From the NCBI RefSeq assembly GCF_040049255.1, contig NZ_JBDZDR010000011.1, forward strand, positions 1 through 64,000: a stretch of 64,000 bases of DNA, read 5' to 3'. The position numbers and the translations under genes are program-made. Each line of letters opens with the position of its first letter. The first letter of the stretch is position 1. Positions 1-10,010 of the stretch are shown piece after piece. The stretch comes from Pseudaminobacter sp040049255 (GTDB taxonomy: Bacteria; Pseudomonadota; Alphaproteobacteria; Rhizobiales; Rhizobiaceae). Under the pieces are notes generated by a model. That model saw only the letters and a list, made by a program, of their open reading frames with translations. It was not told the origin of the DNA and did no database searches.

Positions 1-84
1 ATCGGGTAGACCACGGCCACGTTTTACAAACCCGCCCTCCGCGTAGTAACCCATTGATGTTGCTCATCGGAGGGCGGACAAGGA

Positions 85-1377
85 CTAGCGGCGAGGACCC
101 GATATGGATGTCGGGTGCGCCAATCTTCTCCTCAAATCGTCCTCAACCCTTTGATGCGCAAGCGTTTCTGACAATGCGTGATCAAATCCCTCGGAGTTGA
201 TCAGTACCACCTTTGCCAGCCATCGTTGTTTAACGTCGAGCGGGTAGCCTGTTCCATAGGCATGGCCGATGCCTTGGGTGGTCCAGCCACCAATGGCATC
301 AACGATGTCAGCGGGGCATTCAACCGCGCGCAGGCGGTCTCGCATGCTGTGCCGAAATGAATGGATGACGCAGCCTTTCGGAAGGCGAACACGCAGCCAT
401 TTGTTGAGTGCGGCACTCGCGGAGTTCGCATTCGTGCCTTTCTTTGAGGCATAGCTGGGGAAGATGAACTCTCCCGCAACCGCGTCCAGTGCTCTTCTAG
501 CCGCCCAGAGTGAGGCACCGACTAGAGGTACGGCCCTTACACTGGAGGGCGTTTTCAACGTCCGCCACGGGTGCGCCCGAACCTGGACGTAAGGGATATC
601 GCCGTTGAGGTTGAAGTCACTTCGCACCAGACCAGCGGCCTCAGCGAGTCTCAAACCTGTGTCACTGATGAGGGCAATTAGCCAACGCCTATCATCGTCT
701 GCCGAAATGCAAGCCCGTTGAATGGACAGGATATCGCCGTCGGGGATTGGTGGCCGAACCCTCCGTTCTCCGACCTCCGGGATAAAGGTACCCGAGAATG
801 GGTTCGTACAATCGAGGCCATGTTCGGAGATGGCTATGTTGATTGCTGCTCGTACCGTGGCAAAGACCCGCTGAATGGACGACGTGGTTAGGCCCTTTCC
901 GATTAGGTAATCACGGAAACGGCCTGCATCGGCTCGCCCGATAGCGGCAATGGAAGCGTTGCCCAAACATTCGAGAGCGTATCCAAGATTTCGGTCGGTA
1001 TAGGCGCGGAACGCCTTTCCTTTCCCTCGGCCCTTTAGTCTCACGTAGATGTCATAGGCATCCGAAAGGCGGACCGCCGCTTGCGGCTCCTGGCGTTCAT
1101 GCCCGGACTCGGGGGTGATTGGCGAGCCAGGGAGAACTCGCAGACCGAGCCTCTCGATAAGGGCTTGATTCCAGACGCTCTCCAAGAGCGCTGCCAGTTG
1201 ATCCGCCGCTTTTTGCGCTTTGGCCGGGGAGCGGGTCCGCAAACAGACAACTACCCGAGTCTTATTGAACGATGGCTGGAGGGCCTTCGGAACGCGTCGG
1301 GAGAAATAATATACCCCCCGCTTCGTGAACAGGTATTTCGGATTTTGGTCTACCACGTGGTCTACCCATTTGATCAC
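85..1377 (-). CDS. Tyrosine recombinase (phage/island integrase)
   Basis: Site-specific integrase of 430 residues expected to cut and rejoin DNA at the adjacent tRNA-Arg. The N-terminus (YLFTKRGVYYFSRRVP, about residues 15-30) resembles the DUF6538-type start of phage integrases. A SAM-like core-binding domain spans about 100-190 and the catalytic domain about 210-380. The catalytic residues are visible: R243 (GLR), K275, H339-x-x-R342 (HSFRH), W365 in the second-His position and nucleophile Y374 (GHAYG). The start is GTG. The gene lies 55 bp beyond the tRNA 3' end in the same orientation, the classic int-next-to-att layout, so its element should extend left of the window. Oddity: the start codon lies in one 79-bp inverted repeat and the last ~30 residues are encoded through the other, so the natural C-terminus may be shorter. 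Confidence 0.9.
   Translation of the reverse strand: MIKWVDHVVDQNPKYLFTKRGVYYFSRRVPKALQPSFNKTRVVVCLRTRSPAKAQKAADQLAALLESVWNQALIERLGLRVLPGSPITPESGHERQEPQAAVRLSDAYDIYVRLKGRGKGKAFRAYTDRNLGYALECLGNASIAAIGRADAGRFRDYLIGKGLTTSSIQRVFATVRAAINIAISEHGLDCTNPFSGTFIPEVGERRVRPPIPDGDILSIQRACISADDDRRWLIALISDTGLRLAEAAGLVRSDFNLNGDIPYVQVRAHPWRTLKTPSSVRAVPLVGASLWAARRALDAVAGEFIFPSYASKKGTNANSASAALNKWLRVRLPKGCVIHSFRHSMRDRLRAVECPADIVDAIGGWTTQGIGHAYGTGYPLDVKQRWLAKVVLINSEGFDHALSETLAHQRVEDDLRRRLAHPTSISGPRR
109..187. repeat. 79-bp inverted repeat, left arm
   Basis: This segment is the exact reverse complement of 1368-1446 as far as I can read it. It begins with the last 14 nt of the tRNA-Arg including CCA, then continues into the DNA downstream of the tRNA. 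It encodes the C-terminal tail of the integrase. It may be an attachment-site copy in inverted orientation. Confidence 0.85.
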
Positions 1378-1432
1378 GCATTGTCAGAAACGCTTGCGCA
1401 TCAAAGGGTTGAGGACGATTTGAGGAGAAGAT

Positions 1433-1446
<14 letters not shown>
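1368..1446. repeat. 79-bp inverted repeat, right arm
   Basis: Partner of 109-187. It spans the 3' end of tRNA-Arg, the leader of the integrase and its GTG start codon. With the other arm it brackets a 1.18-kb segment holding most of the integrase gene. Confidence 0.85.
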
Positions 1447-1619
<173 letters not shown>

Positions 1620-1628
<9 letters not shown>

Positions 1629-1663
1629 GCAGAGGTCACAGGTTCGAAACCTGTCGGGTGCGC
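1620..1663 (+). other. Orphan 3' half of tRNA-Arg
   Basis: In plus orientation this reproduces the tRNA-Arg from the anticodon loop (CTCCGAA) to the discriminator base with one change in the T loop (GAAA for GAAT). Identity stops just before the CCA. There is no D arm or 5' acceptor strand, so it cannot fold as a tRNA. It is best read as an attachment-site scar at the left end of the island. The rest of 1510-1825 is repeat spacer and the hsdM leader. Confidence 0.8.
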
Positions 1664-1825
1664 GCCGTGACTGTGCCGGAGGGAGCCGTCCAGGGGCTGA
1701 CCGGAGAATGCGCACTGTGCCGCCAGAGTGCCGAAAGCGAAAGCCACCATTCCTGCGCCCTTTGATCGGCTACATGTCTGTTTTACGGTCCGGCCGAACG
1801 AACAGTCCCGATTCGAGGAAAGTGC

Positions 1826-3376
1826 ATGCTCACAGGTGAAATTCGCTCGAAGGTCGACCAGGTGTGGAACGCCTTCTGGGCCGGCGGGATCGCCAACCCC
1901 CTCGAGGTCATCGAGCAGATCACCTACCTGCTGTTTATGCGCGGCCTGGACGAGGCTCAGCAGCGCGAGGAGAACAAGGCCACCATGCTCGGTCGGCCGA
2001 TCGAGCGGGTGATCTTCCCGGAGGGCGTCTACCGCCAGGACCGCGACGGCAAAGACGTGACCTATGGCGAACTGCGCTGGTCGAAGCTGAAGAACGCCGA
2101 TCCGGGCCGCATGTTCACGCTGGTGTCGGACTTCGTCTTCCCGTTCCTGCGCGAGATGGCCGAAGAAGGCACCGCCCATTCCGAGCACATGAAGGGCGCG
2201 CGCTTCACCATCCCGACGCCCGGCCTGCTCGCCAAGGTGGTCGACATGCTGGCGGAGATCCCGCTGGAGGATCGCGATACCAAGGGCGACCTTTACGAAT
2301 ATATGCTCGGCAAGATCGCGTCTGCCGGCCAGAACGGCCAGTTCCGCACGCCGCGTCACATCATCAGGCTGATGGTGGAACTGATGAAGCCCACGCCGCA
2401 GGACGTGATCTGCGATCCGGCGAGTGGCACCTGCGGCTTCCTGGTCGCAGCCGGCGAGTATCTGCGGGACCACCACAAGGGACTGTTCCGCGATGCGGCG
2501 CTCAACCGGCACTTCCACGAGGGCATGTTTCACGGCTACGATTTCGACCAGACCATGCTGCGCATCGGCTCGATGAACATGCAGCTGCACGGCGTCGTGG
2601 GGGCCGAGATCCGCTACCGGGATTCGCTTGCCTCGGAACACTCCGACGACGCCGACAAATATTCGCTGATCCTCGCCAATCCGCCCTTCGCCGGCGCCCT
2701 CGACTACGAGACGACGGCGGCCGACCTGCTCGCCATCGTCAAGACGAAGAAGACCGAGCTGCTGTTCATGGCGCTGTTCCTGAAGCTGCTGAAGCCCGGC
2801 GGGCGCGCGGCGGTCATCGTGCCCGACGGCGTGTTGTTCGGCTCGTCGACGGCGCACAAGGCGATCCGCAAAATGCTGGTCGAGGACCACCGGCTCGACG
2901 CCATCGTCAAGCTGCCGTCCGGCGTGTTCAAGCCCTATGCCGGGGTGTCGACGGCGATCGTCTTCTTCACCAAGACCAATTCCGGCGGCACCGACCACGT
3001 CTGGTTCTACGACGTGCAGGCCGACGGCATGAGCCTGGACGACAAGCGCCAGATGCTGGTGGCGGAAGAAAAATTCGGGCCAACGCCGAAGGCGGCGCTG
3101 AGCGAAGACGAGCACGCGAAAAACAACCTGCCCGACGTCGTCGCCCGCTGGAAGCAGCGCGCCGGCAGCGAGCGCGACAACCCGCGCACCGGCCAGAGCT
3201 TTACGGTGACGCGCGAGGAGATCGCTGCGGCGGATTATGATCTATCGCTCAACCGCTACAAGGAAGTGGTGCACGAGGCGGCACAACACCGGCCGCCGCA
3301 GGAGATCATCGCCGAGCTGCTGAAGCTCGAGGACGAGATTGCAGAGGGGCTGAAGGAACTGGAGGCGATGCTGTGA
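1826..3376 (+). CDS. hsdM: Type I restriction-modification DNA methyltransferase subunit HsdM
   Basis: N6-adenine methyltransferase subunit (516 aa) of the type I complex. It methylates the site chosen by HsdS and is also required for restriction by HsdR. The N-terminal helical HsdM domain covers about 1-150. The Rossmann methyltransferase domain has motif I CDPASGTCGFL (196-206) and the catalytic NPPF (285-288), the form typical of adenine-N6 enzymes. GQFRTPRHII (171-180) is the usual signature just before motif I. The ATG has a GAGGA ribosome site 8 bases upstream. The stop overlaps the GTG start of hsdS by 4 bp, indicating translational coupling. Length and motifs are intact. Confidence 0.97.
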   Translation: MLTGEIRSKVDQVWNAFWAGGIANPLEVIEQITYLLFMRGLDEAQQREENKATMLGRPIERVIFPEGVYRQDRDGKDVTYGELRWSKLKNADPGRMFTLVSDFVFPFLREMAEEGTAHSEHMKGARFTIPTPGLLAKVVDMLAEIPLEDRDTKGDLYEYMLGKIASAGQNGQFRTPRHIIRLMVELMKPTPQDVICDPASGTCGFLVAAGEYLRDHHKGLFRDAALNRHFHEGMFHGYDFDQTMLRIGSMNMQLHGVVGAEIRYRDSLASEHSDDADKYSLILANPPFAGALDYETTAADLLAIVKTKKTELLFMALFLKLLKPGGRAAVIVPDGVLFGSSTAHKAIRKMLVEDHRLDAIVKLPSGVFKPYAGVSTAIVFFTKTNSGGTDHVWFYDVQADGMSLDDKRQMLVAEEKFGPTPKAALSEDEHAKNNLPDVVARWKQRAGSERDNPRTGQSFTVTREEIAAADYDLSLNRYKEVVHEAAQHRPPQEIIAELLKLEDEIAEGLKELEAML

Positions 3377-4545
3377 GCTGGCCTCAGGTAAAGATTTCAG
3401 AAGTCACAGACATCGTTTCCGGTGCCACGCCCAAAACAGCCGTTTCGAGCTACTGGGGCGGGGATATCGCTTGGGCAACGCCTGCAGACCTATCCGATCT
3501 CGTTGGAACCTATATTAAGGATACTCCGCGCAAGATTACCGAGGCTGGCCTTCGTAGCTGCGCAGCCAGCGTATTGCCGGCCAACTCAGTGTTGTTCAGT
3601 TCCAGAGCCCCTATAGGTCATGTCGCAATCAACACCGTGCCCATGGCGACTAATCAGGGGTTCAAAAGCTTTGTGCCGGACAACAAAGTTCTAGATTCCA
3701 AGTTCCTTTTTTGGTGGCTTAAAGCCCATCGCGCACGGCTGGAGGCAATGGGCACCGGGGCTACCTTCAAGGAAGTTTCGAAAGCGACAGTTTCGCGTGT
3801 TGAAATCCCACTCCCGCCCCTCGACGAGCAGAAGCGGATTGCGGCGATCCTGGACAAGGCCGATCAGCTGCGCCAGAAGCGCCGCCAGGCCATCGCGCTG
3901 CTCGACACCCTAACCCAATCGATCTTTCTGGAGATGTTCGGGGATCCGGTGAGCAATCCGAAGGGGTGGCGACAGGCGACGTTAGGAGACGTCATATTTA
4001 AGGCGTCAGATGGTCCGCACGTTAGCCCGCAATATTGCGAAGATGGGATTCCATTTCTCTCGACACGGCACATCCAACGAGGTCGAGTCCTGTGGCAGGA
4101 TCTAAAATATATCAGCGAAGAAGATGCTCGCGTGCACTGGCGCAAATGCAAGCCGGAGCGCGGGGATTTGCTTTATACGAAGGGAGGAACGACAGGAATT
4201 GCGGCGCATGTGAACTTCGATGAGGAGTTTGCGATCTGGGTTCATGTGGCGCTGTTGAAGACCCGGCACGAGGTAGTTTCGCCTAAGTGGCTTGAATGCA
4301 TGTTGAACAGCAACTACTGCTATCAGCAATCGCAAGTCTACACCCATGGAATTGCAAATCGCGACCTAGGACTAAAGCGAATGGTGAAGATCAAGCTCTT
4401 CGTGCCACCTCTGAAAGAACAGGTCGCGTTTGTAGATCGATGTGGTGCTGTTGAACGTGTGATCGGACGGTCAAGACTTCAGTTCGATGAGGCGGACTCC
4501 CTCTTCGCCTCCCTTCAACACCGCGCCTTCACCGGCCAACTCTGA
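3373..4545 (+). CDS. hsdS: Type I restriction-modification specificity subunit HsdS
   Basis: DNA-recognition subunit (390 aa) that gives the HsdM and HsdR subunits their target. Two target-recognition domains (about 1-140 and 190-350) are each followed by a conserved helix: PLPPLDEQKRIAAILDKADQ near 136-155 and PPLKEQVAFVDRCGAVERVI near 345. The protein ends LFASLQHRAFTGQL, a normal HsdS terminus, so it is full length. The GTG start overlaps hsdM. Both recognition domains are visibly more AT-rich than hsdM and hsdR, as expected for the rapidly exchanged part of these systems. The recognition sequence cannot be read from the protein. Confidence 0.95.
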   Translation: MSWPQVKISEVTDIVSGATPKTAVSSYWGGDIAWATPADLSDLVGTYIKDTPRKITEAGLRSCAASVLPANSVLFSSRAPIGHVAINTVPMATNQGFKSFVPDNKVLDSKFLFWWLKAHRARLEAMGTGATFKEVSKATVSRVEIPLPPLDEQKRIAAILDKADQLRQKRRQAIALLDTLTQSIFLEMFGDPVSNPKGWRQATLGDVIFKASDGPHVSPQYCEDGIPFLSTRHIQRGRVLWQDLKYISEEDARVHWRKCKPERGDLLYTKGGTTGIAAHVNFDEEFAIWVHVALLKTRHEVVSPKWLECMLNSNYCYQQSQVYTHGIANRDLGLKRMVKIKLFVPPLKEQVAFVDRCGAVERVIGRSRLQFDEADSLFASLQHRAFTGQL

Positions 4546-4551
4546 GGCTTC

Positions 4552-7500
4552 ATGTCCAACTTCGCCTTCCTCGCCGCCGAATTTCCCGACATTTTCGACA
4601 GCGCGAAGCGGGCGGAGTCCTATGTTTCGGGCGACCCGCGCACGGCGGCCTTCCATGCCCGGCGCACGGTGGAGCTGGCCGTGCAATGGGCCTACCAGAA
4701 CGACGGCGGGCTTCACTTTCCCTATGACGACAAGATCTCGGCGCTGATCCACGAGCCGAGCTTCGTCCGGCGCGCCGGCCAGGCGGTCTTCACCAAGGCC
4801 AGGCTGATCATCAAGATCGGCAATCGCGCCGTGCACGAGGCGAGGGAGACATCGGCGAAGGACGCGCATGAAGCGGTGCGCGAGCTTTTCCATCTCTGTT
4901 TCTGGCTGGCGCGCACCTATGCCAAAGCGCCGCCGCCGGAGGGGCTGGCCTTTGACGCAGAAAAACTCTCCCGCAGGGACGACCTGGTCAAAAAGGCCTT
5001 CACTGAGCTCACCCGCATGAAGGCGGAGATGGAGGCGAAGGACAGGGCCTTCGCCGAGCTCTTGCGCGCCAGGGGCGACCTCGACGCGGAACTCAAGGCC
5101 GCGCGCGCAGAGCGCGACCGCATCCGTCGCGAAAACGCAGCGCGTCCCGACACCCACGACTATTCAGAAGCCGAGACCCGCGACCTCTACATCGACCTGC
5201 TGCTCAAGGAAGCCGGCTGGCCGCTCGATCATGCGCGCGACCGCGAATATCCGGTCGAGGGCATGCCAAACAACGAGGGGACGGGCTTTGTCGACTACGT
5301 GCTGTGGGGGGACGACGGCAAGCCGCTGGCCGTCATCGAGGCCAAGCGCACGCGGCGTGATCCGCGCGCCGGCCAGCAGCAGGCAAAACTCTATGCCGAT
5401 TGCCTGGAGAGAAAATTCGGGCAGCGGCCGGTGATCTTCACCACCAACGGCTACGACCACTGGATCTGGGACGATCTTGCCTATCCGCCGCGCGCAATCT
5501 CCGGCTTCTACAAGAAGGACGAGCTGCAGCTCCTGGTGCAGCGGCGCACGACGGCTAGGTCGCTTGCGGGCATCGCTCTCGATCGCAAGATTGTCGAGCG
5601 ATACTATCAGGATCGGGCAATCGCCAAAACGAAGGACGCCTTCGAGGCGAAACGTCAGCGCAAGGCGCTGCTGGTCATGGCGACCGGCTCTGGCAAGACG
5701 CGCACGGTGATCGCGCTGGTCGACGTGCTGATGCGCGCCGGCTGGGTCAAGCGCGTGCTCTTCCTGGCCGACCGCGTGGCGCTGGTGAACCAGGCGGTGA
5801 AGGCGTTCAAGGCGCACCTGCCGGATTCCTCGCCGGTCAACCTGGTAACGGAGAAGGCGGGCCAGGGCCGGGTCTTCCTCTCCACCTATCCGACCATGAT
5901 GAACTTGATCGACGAGCGCCAGAGCGGCGCGGCGCGCTTCGGTCCCGGCCATTTCGACCTGGTCATCATCGACGAGGCGCACCGCTCGGTCTACCAGCGC
6001 TATGGCGCGATCTTCGACTATTTCGACAGCCTCCTGGTGGGCCTGACCGCGACGCCCAAGGACGATATCGACCACAACACCTACGGCCTGTTCGACCTCG
6101 AGGACGGCGTGCCGACGGATGCCTATTCGCTCGACAAGGCGGTTGAGGACGAATATCTCGTGCCGCCGCATTCCGTCTCCGTGCCGCTGAAATTTGTCCG
6201 TCAAGGCATCCGTTACGACGAGCTCTCCGAGGCGGAGAAAGAGCAGTGGGACATGCTGGAGTGGGGCGAGGAGGACGGCGACCCGCCCGACAGCGTCGAT
6301 GCCGAGGCGGTCAACAAGTGGCTGTTCAACTCCGATACCGTTGACAAGGTGCTGGCCCATGTGATGACCGAGGGGTTGAAGGTCGCTGGCGGCGATCGGA
6401 TCGGCAAGACCATCATCTTCGCCAAGAACCAGGCTCATGCTGAATTCATCGAGCAGCGGTTCAACCTGGCCTATCCGCATCTCGCCGGCCATTTCGCCCG
6501 GGTCATCACCTTCAAGACGGAATATGCCCAGAGCCTGATCGACGATTTTTCGAAGAAGGACAGCGCCCCGCACATCGCCATCTCCGTCGACATGCTCGAC
6601 ACCGGCATCGACGTGCCGGAGGTGGTCAACCTCGTGCTGCTCAAGCTGATCCGCTCCAAGACCAAGTTCTGGCAGATCATCGGCCGCGGCACGCGGCTCT
6701 GCCCTGATCTCTTCGGCCCCGGCGAGGACAAGGAATTCTTCCGTGTCTTCGACTATTGCCAGAACCTCGAATTCTTCCGCCAGAACCCGAAGCCGGACGA
6801 GGGCAAGAACGCGAAGTCGCTGAGCGAGCGGCTGTTTGCCGCCCGCTTTGACCTTATCCGCGCCCTGGACGAGAAGCATCGGCTGGAGACGCCGCCGGGC
6901 GTCGCGGAGGATGGCGAGCCCTACGACGCCGGGCCGGAGGCGGCGCCCGACGAGAAGGCGATCCGTGCCGGGGCGCTGGATTTCCTCAAAACCTATGTCA
7001 GCACGATGAACCTCGACAACTTCATCGTTCGCGGCAAGCGCCAGCTGGTCGAGAAATACCAGGCGCCGGAGGTCTGGGGGACGCTCTCCGACGAGATGCG
7101 CGACGAGCTCGTCGACGAGGTGGCGCCTCTGCCGAATGAGATGAGATCCGAGCCGGAGGAGGCCAAGCGCTTCGACCTCTTGATGTTCAACCTGGAGCTG
7201 GCGCTGCTCAAGGGCCCAAAACGTTTTGACAGGCTGAAGAAGCAGCTTGTCGAGATCGCCTCGGCGCTGGACGAGCAGACTGCCATCCCAGCTATCGCCG
7301 CCCAACATGCGCTGATCCTCGATGTGCTCTCCGACGAGTGGTGGGAGGGCATCACCGTGCCGCTGCTCGAACTGGTGCGGCTACGGCTGCGTGGACTCAT
7401 CCATCACATCGACAAGCGCCGGAAGGCGATCGTCTATACCAACTTCATCGACGAACTTGGCGACGCCAGCGAGCTCGATCTGCCGCAGGTCGGCGAGGTC

Positions 7501-8028
7501 GATTTCGCCCGCTTCAAGCGCAAGGCGCGTCACTTCCTGCGCGAGCACGAGGACCACATCGCCATCGCCAAGCTGCGCCATGGCAAGCCGCTCACGACAA
7601 CCGACCTCGAGGAGCTGCAGACGATGCTGCTTTCCGCCGGCATCGGCGACGCCGCGCACATCGAGAAAGCGACCGAGCTCGCCCGCAGCTTCGGCACCTT
7701 CATCCGCTCGCTGGTCGGTCTGGATCGCCATGCCGTAGCGGAAGCCTTTGGCGAGTTCCTCGGCGACGGTGCGGCAACGGCGGAGCAGATCGAATTCATC
7801 GACATGGTGATCGAGCACCTGACCGAGAAGGGCACGATGGACCCCGGCCTGCTCTACGAAAGCCCCTTCATCGACATCGCGCCGACTGGACCCGAGCAGA
7901 TACTCGGCGAGCACCGCGTGGTGCAGTTGGTGAAGAAGATACAGGCGATCAACGACAGCGCCGTGGCCGGAGGATCGCTCCTGGTTGACTCAGGGAAGTT
8001 CGCTGGCGAGCGCCAGCGTCGCCAATGA
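4552..8028 (+). CDS. hsdR: Type I restriction endonuclease subunit HsdR
   Basis: Motor and nuclease subunit (1158 aa) that translocates DNA with ATP and cuts unmodified DNA. Order of domains: a DUF4145-like N-terminus (about 1-120); a charged coiled coil (140-195); the HSDR_N nuclease with D248 (FVDYV) and E263-x-K265 (VIEAK), the PD-(D/E)XK triad; a helicase with Walker A ATGSGKT (377-383) and DEAH (474-477), helicase-C motifs near 650-720 (GRGTRLCPDLFGPGED); and an EcoEI-type C-terminal domain. It starts 6 bp after hsdS, completing an hsdM-hsdS-hsdR operon. A strong terminator follows at 8277. All catalytic motifs are present, so the system is probably functional. Confidence 0.97.
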   Translation: MSNFAFLAAEFPDIFDSAKRAESYVSGDPRTAAFHARRTVELAVQWAYQNDGGLHFPYDDKISALIHEPSFVRRAGQAVFTKARLIIKIGNRAVHEARETSAKDAHEAVRELFHLCFWLARTYAKAPPPEGLAFDAEKLSRRDDLVKKAFTELTRMKAEMEAKDRAFAELLRARGDLDAELKAARAERDRIRRENAARPDTHDYSEAETRDLYIDLLLKEAGWPLDHARDREYPVEGMPNNEGTGFVDYVLWGDDGKPLAVIEAKRTRRDPRAGQQQAKLYADCLERKFGQRPVIFTTNGYDHWIWDDLAYPPRAISGFYKKDELQLLVQRRTTARSLAGIALDRKIVERYYQDRAIAKTKDAFEAKRQRKALLVMATGSGKTRTVIALVDVLMRAGWVKRVLFLADRVALVNQAVKAFKAHLPDSSPVNLVTEKAGQGRVFLSTYPTMMNLIDERQSGAARFGPGHFDLVIIDEAHRSVYQRYGAIFDYFDSLLVGLTATPKDDIDHNTYGLFDLEDGVPTDAYSLDKAVEDEYLVPPHSVSVPLKFVRQGIRYDELSEAEKEQWDMLEWGEEDGDPPDSVDAEAVNKWLFNSDTVDKVLAHVMTEGLKVAGGDRIGKTIIFAKNQAHAEFIEQRFNLAYPHLAGHFARVITFKTEYAQSLIDDFSKKDSAPHIAISVDMLDTGIDVPEVVNLVLLKLIRSKTKFWQIIGRGTRLCPDLFGPGEDKEFFRVFDYCQNLEFFRQNPKPDEGKNAKSLSERLFAARFDLIRALDEKHRLETPPGVAEDGEPYDAGPEAAPDEKAIRAGALDFLKTYVSTMNLDNFIVRGKRQLVEKYQAPEVWGTLSDEMRDELVDEVAPLPNEMRSEPEEAKRFDLLMFNLELALLKGPKRFDRLKKQLVEIASALDEQTAIPAIAAQHALILDVLSDEWWEGITVPLLELVRLRLRGLIHHIDKRRKAIVYTNFIDELGDASELDLPQVGEVDFARFKRKARHFLREHEDHIAIAKLRHGKPLTTTDLEELQTMLLSAGIGDAAHIEKATELARSFGTFIRSLVGLDRHAVAEAFGEFLGDGAATAEQIEFIDMVIEHLTEKGTMDPGLLYESPFIDIAPTGPEQILGEHRVVQLVKKIQAINDSAVAGGSLLVDSGKFAGERQRRQ

Positions 8029-8276
8029 GGAAAAGTGCGTCCGGCGAGGGGACAACGCTGGTGAGCTCCCCCTGAGATCGGTCCGCGACTCAATCCGGCC
8101 GGCAGCAGTCGGCGGCCCTATCGCCGCGCCTGGCTGGTGCGGACCAATAATCACTACCTTTCGGGCTCGCCTTCGGCTTCCTTGCTCGGCTTCGCCTCGG
8201 TCGTCGCCTTCGCTCGCTCGGCCTGGTTGTGGGCTTTTGAGCAGTTGCTCCCCATAACCACCGGGAATGCTTCTAT
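8029..8276. other. No gene seen (hsdR trailer)
   Basis: No convincing reading frame. The part at 8160-8225 is a run of imperfect GGCTTCGCCTCG-type repeats with no visible function. The stretch leads into the hsd operon terminator. Confidence 0.5.
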
Positions 8277-8320
8277 CCCCCTGTCCCTCCTCAAATGCGA
8301 GGAAGGACAGGGGGATTTTT
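8277..8320 (+). terminator. Rho-independent terminator of the hsd operon
   Basis: A 16-bp stem with one mismatch (CCCCCTGTCCCTCCTC against GAGGAAGGACAGGGGG) and a 6-nt loop, followed by ATTTTT. Confidence 0.85.
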
Positions 8321-8983
8321 GATTGAACACCGTTCAACGCTTCTTCACAGACCCTAGGCTTGTCGAGCCGATCAGGCGGAGTGCCTATACCTGATCATCA
8401 AGTCCGAATCCCTGGTTCCATAGAACCACACTCGGTTACGACGCGCACGACGCTGAAGCCATCCATGCGCTGTCCGGAAGGTTGTGGCATCACAGAGCCT
8501 TCCGTCTTTTTGGCGTCCTTTGATAGCAGGCGACAACCAAGAACGGGCGTCCAGGCATCTCTGCTTGGGGAGCGATCGTCTCGATCTTCCAGTCGGCTGC
8601 GGCTGCCTCATAGTCTGCCTGTGGGATAAGCAGGTGCCGTTGCGCGTTGTGGCCGCTATGTTCGCATTCCGGTGAGGAAGAGGCACGCCGTCTATCTGAC
8701 AAGGATATCGACGTTTGCTTAGTAGGCGGGCGCTTGGTGCTGCCGTGAGGCGACAATCGGCTGAGGGAGCTTTACGCTTATTTAGCCGATCATCTAAAGC
8801 ATAGTTAACGTCCATTGTATCGTCAACTACTATGAAGTTGTATCCCGTCAGCTGTTGCATGTTTGCAACGCATGTGGCGGTCGTGGCAGGTGCCTTCGGC
8901 GGGTCTATCTCCGCACAAGAAACTCCGGAACGGCGGTGTCCGGCACCAGATTTTTCTGCCTCCGCACGGCATAACAGGTCGAT
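8321..8983. other. No supported gene; probably decayed accessory DNA
   Basis: Several short frames exist on both strands, but none has a ribosome site with a normal start or a recognisable domain. A minus-strand stretch around 8490-8690 reads as an open, protein-like tail without a plausible start, so a gene remnant is possible. Confidence 0.4.
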
Positions 8984-9211
8984 CTAGTCGACCAGCCCCT
9001 TCAGCACTGCGTCGGCGCTGAAGCGCAAGTTCTCGGCTGCTCCGCGGTCGAGTGGATGACAGATCGACATGAAGGTGATGCCCTCGGCTTGGCTGTTTGT
9101 CTCCAAAGAGGCCATCTTCTGACATTCCTTCATTGTCATGACGAAGGGCATAGCTATGACCTTCGGCTCTTCGTCCGGGAAGATCATCAGGCTGATTAGG
9201 ATGGCGAACAC
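8984..9211 (-). CDS. Small hypothetical protein, possibly exported
   Basis: A 75-residue frame starting with GTG, preceded by AGAAAGG at 6 bases. The N-terminus (MFAILISLMIF) is hydrophobic and could be a short signal or anchor. The rest contains two cysteines (KECQKM and SICHP). I do not recognise the family. The ribosome site, the hydrophobic start and the absence of a competing gene favour it being real. It lies in the degraded part of the island between the hsd operon and the second integrase. Confidence 0.45.
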   Translation of the reverse strand: MFAILISLMIFPDEEPKVIAMPFVMTMKECQKMASLETNSQAEGITFMSICHPLDRGAAENLRFSADAVLKGLVD

Positions 9212-9472
9212 GTTATACCTTTCTTTGCGGTATGATCAGGATCGATCACCCGCTGCTCATAGGATGGGGTTGTGGGCAGGCCAAGGAGCGGGGTTGATGC
9301 GTCGAGGCATGCTGGTGGGCCACCGCGCGAAAGACCATCCTGGCCGGCAGGTCGACTGCGAAGGTTTGTCAGGCGAGGCCGCGGCGCCGGATCAACTGGA
9401 GGAGACGCATGAAGCCTGTATGCTCTATTTGACTCACAGGAGCTCACTAGCGAGCATCGTTGAATTCTAGCA

Positions 9473-10004
9473 GTGTATGACGTGCCAATAGGCCACGCGC
9501 GCCAGCGAGTCTCCAAGTGCAGCGTAGAGCTTGCCAAGAGCGGGGCGAATTGGCCGACCATAGAAGAGAAGAAGGTGGTCAACCTGGTTCGCGAATCGAA
9601 GCTTCAACAAGTTCATCGAGAAGGATGACGAGCTAGATCGGCAGTTTGAACAGCGCCTGACGGAGAATGCCGAAAAGCAGAAGCGCGTCCGCGACCTGAT
9701 CGACCAAAAGGTGGAGCAGAAAGACGGGGTTAAGAGCGTGGAGGTCCGCAGCCTAGTGCAGGCGCTTGAAGAGCTGCGGGGCGAAGTGCGGCCAATGTCC
9801 CAGATCCCGGGTGGTTTCTCTCATCAGTTTTTCGCGTGGGAGCAGATCTGCGCTGCTCAAAAGATAGCTAAGGTCGCCGGGGGAGCTGGCTTCATTAGCG
9901 CGGCTATATCCCCTGCTGGTAAAGCGGCCGTGGACTCGATCGAGAAGGTTCTCGCCAAAAAGACGGTCCCGTCGAGATCGGTTCTCTCTCAGTCTCGGAA
10001 GTAA
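9473..10004 (+). pseudogene. Frameshifted hypothetical gene
   Basis: Two abutting frames read as one protein. From GTG 9473 the first frame gives VYDVPIGHARQRVSKCSVEL and continues to about 9600. The second frame then continues with FNKFIEKDDELDRQFEQRL and runs to a TAA at 10002-10004. The second frame has no start of its own before GTG 9711 but keeps charged, helical, protein-like sequence for ~35 codons upstream of it. A single indel near 9600 would join them into a ~175-residue protein with a coiled-coil middle and a small hydrophobic segment (GGAGFISAAISPAGKAA). A good terminator follows at 10011. The family is not recognised. The alternative is an intact 97-residue gene from 9711. Confidence 0.45.
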
Positions 10005-10010
10005 TTCCAG

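Noticed and set aside
5164..7308. 714-codon minus-strand open frame opposite hsdR
   Set aside because: Antisense shadow of a GC-rich gene with no ribosome site or domain; hsdR is full length with intact motifs.
8372..8860. Minus-strand frames of 88 and 162 codons
   Set aside because: Only weak starts and no recognisable domain; at best remnants, so left as gene-free.
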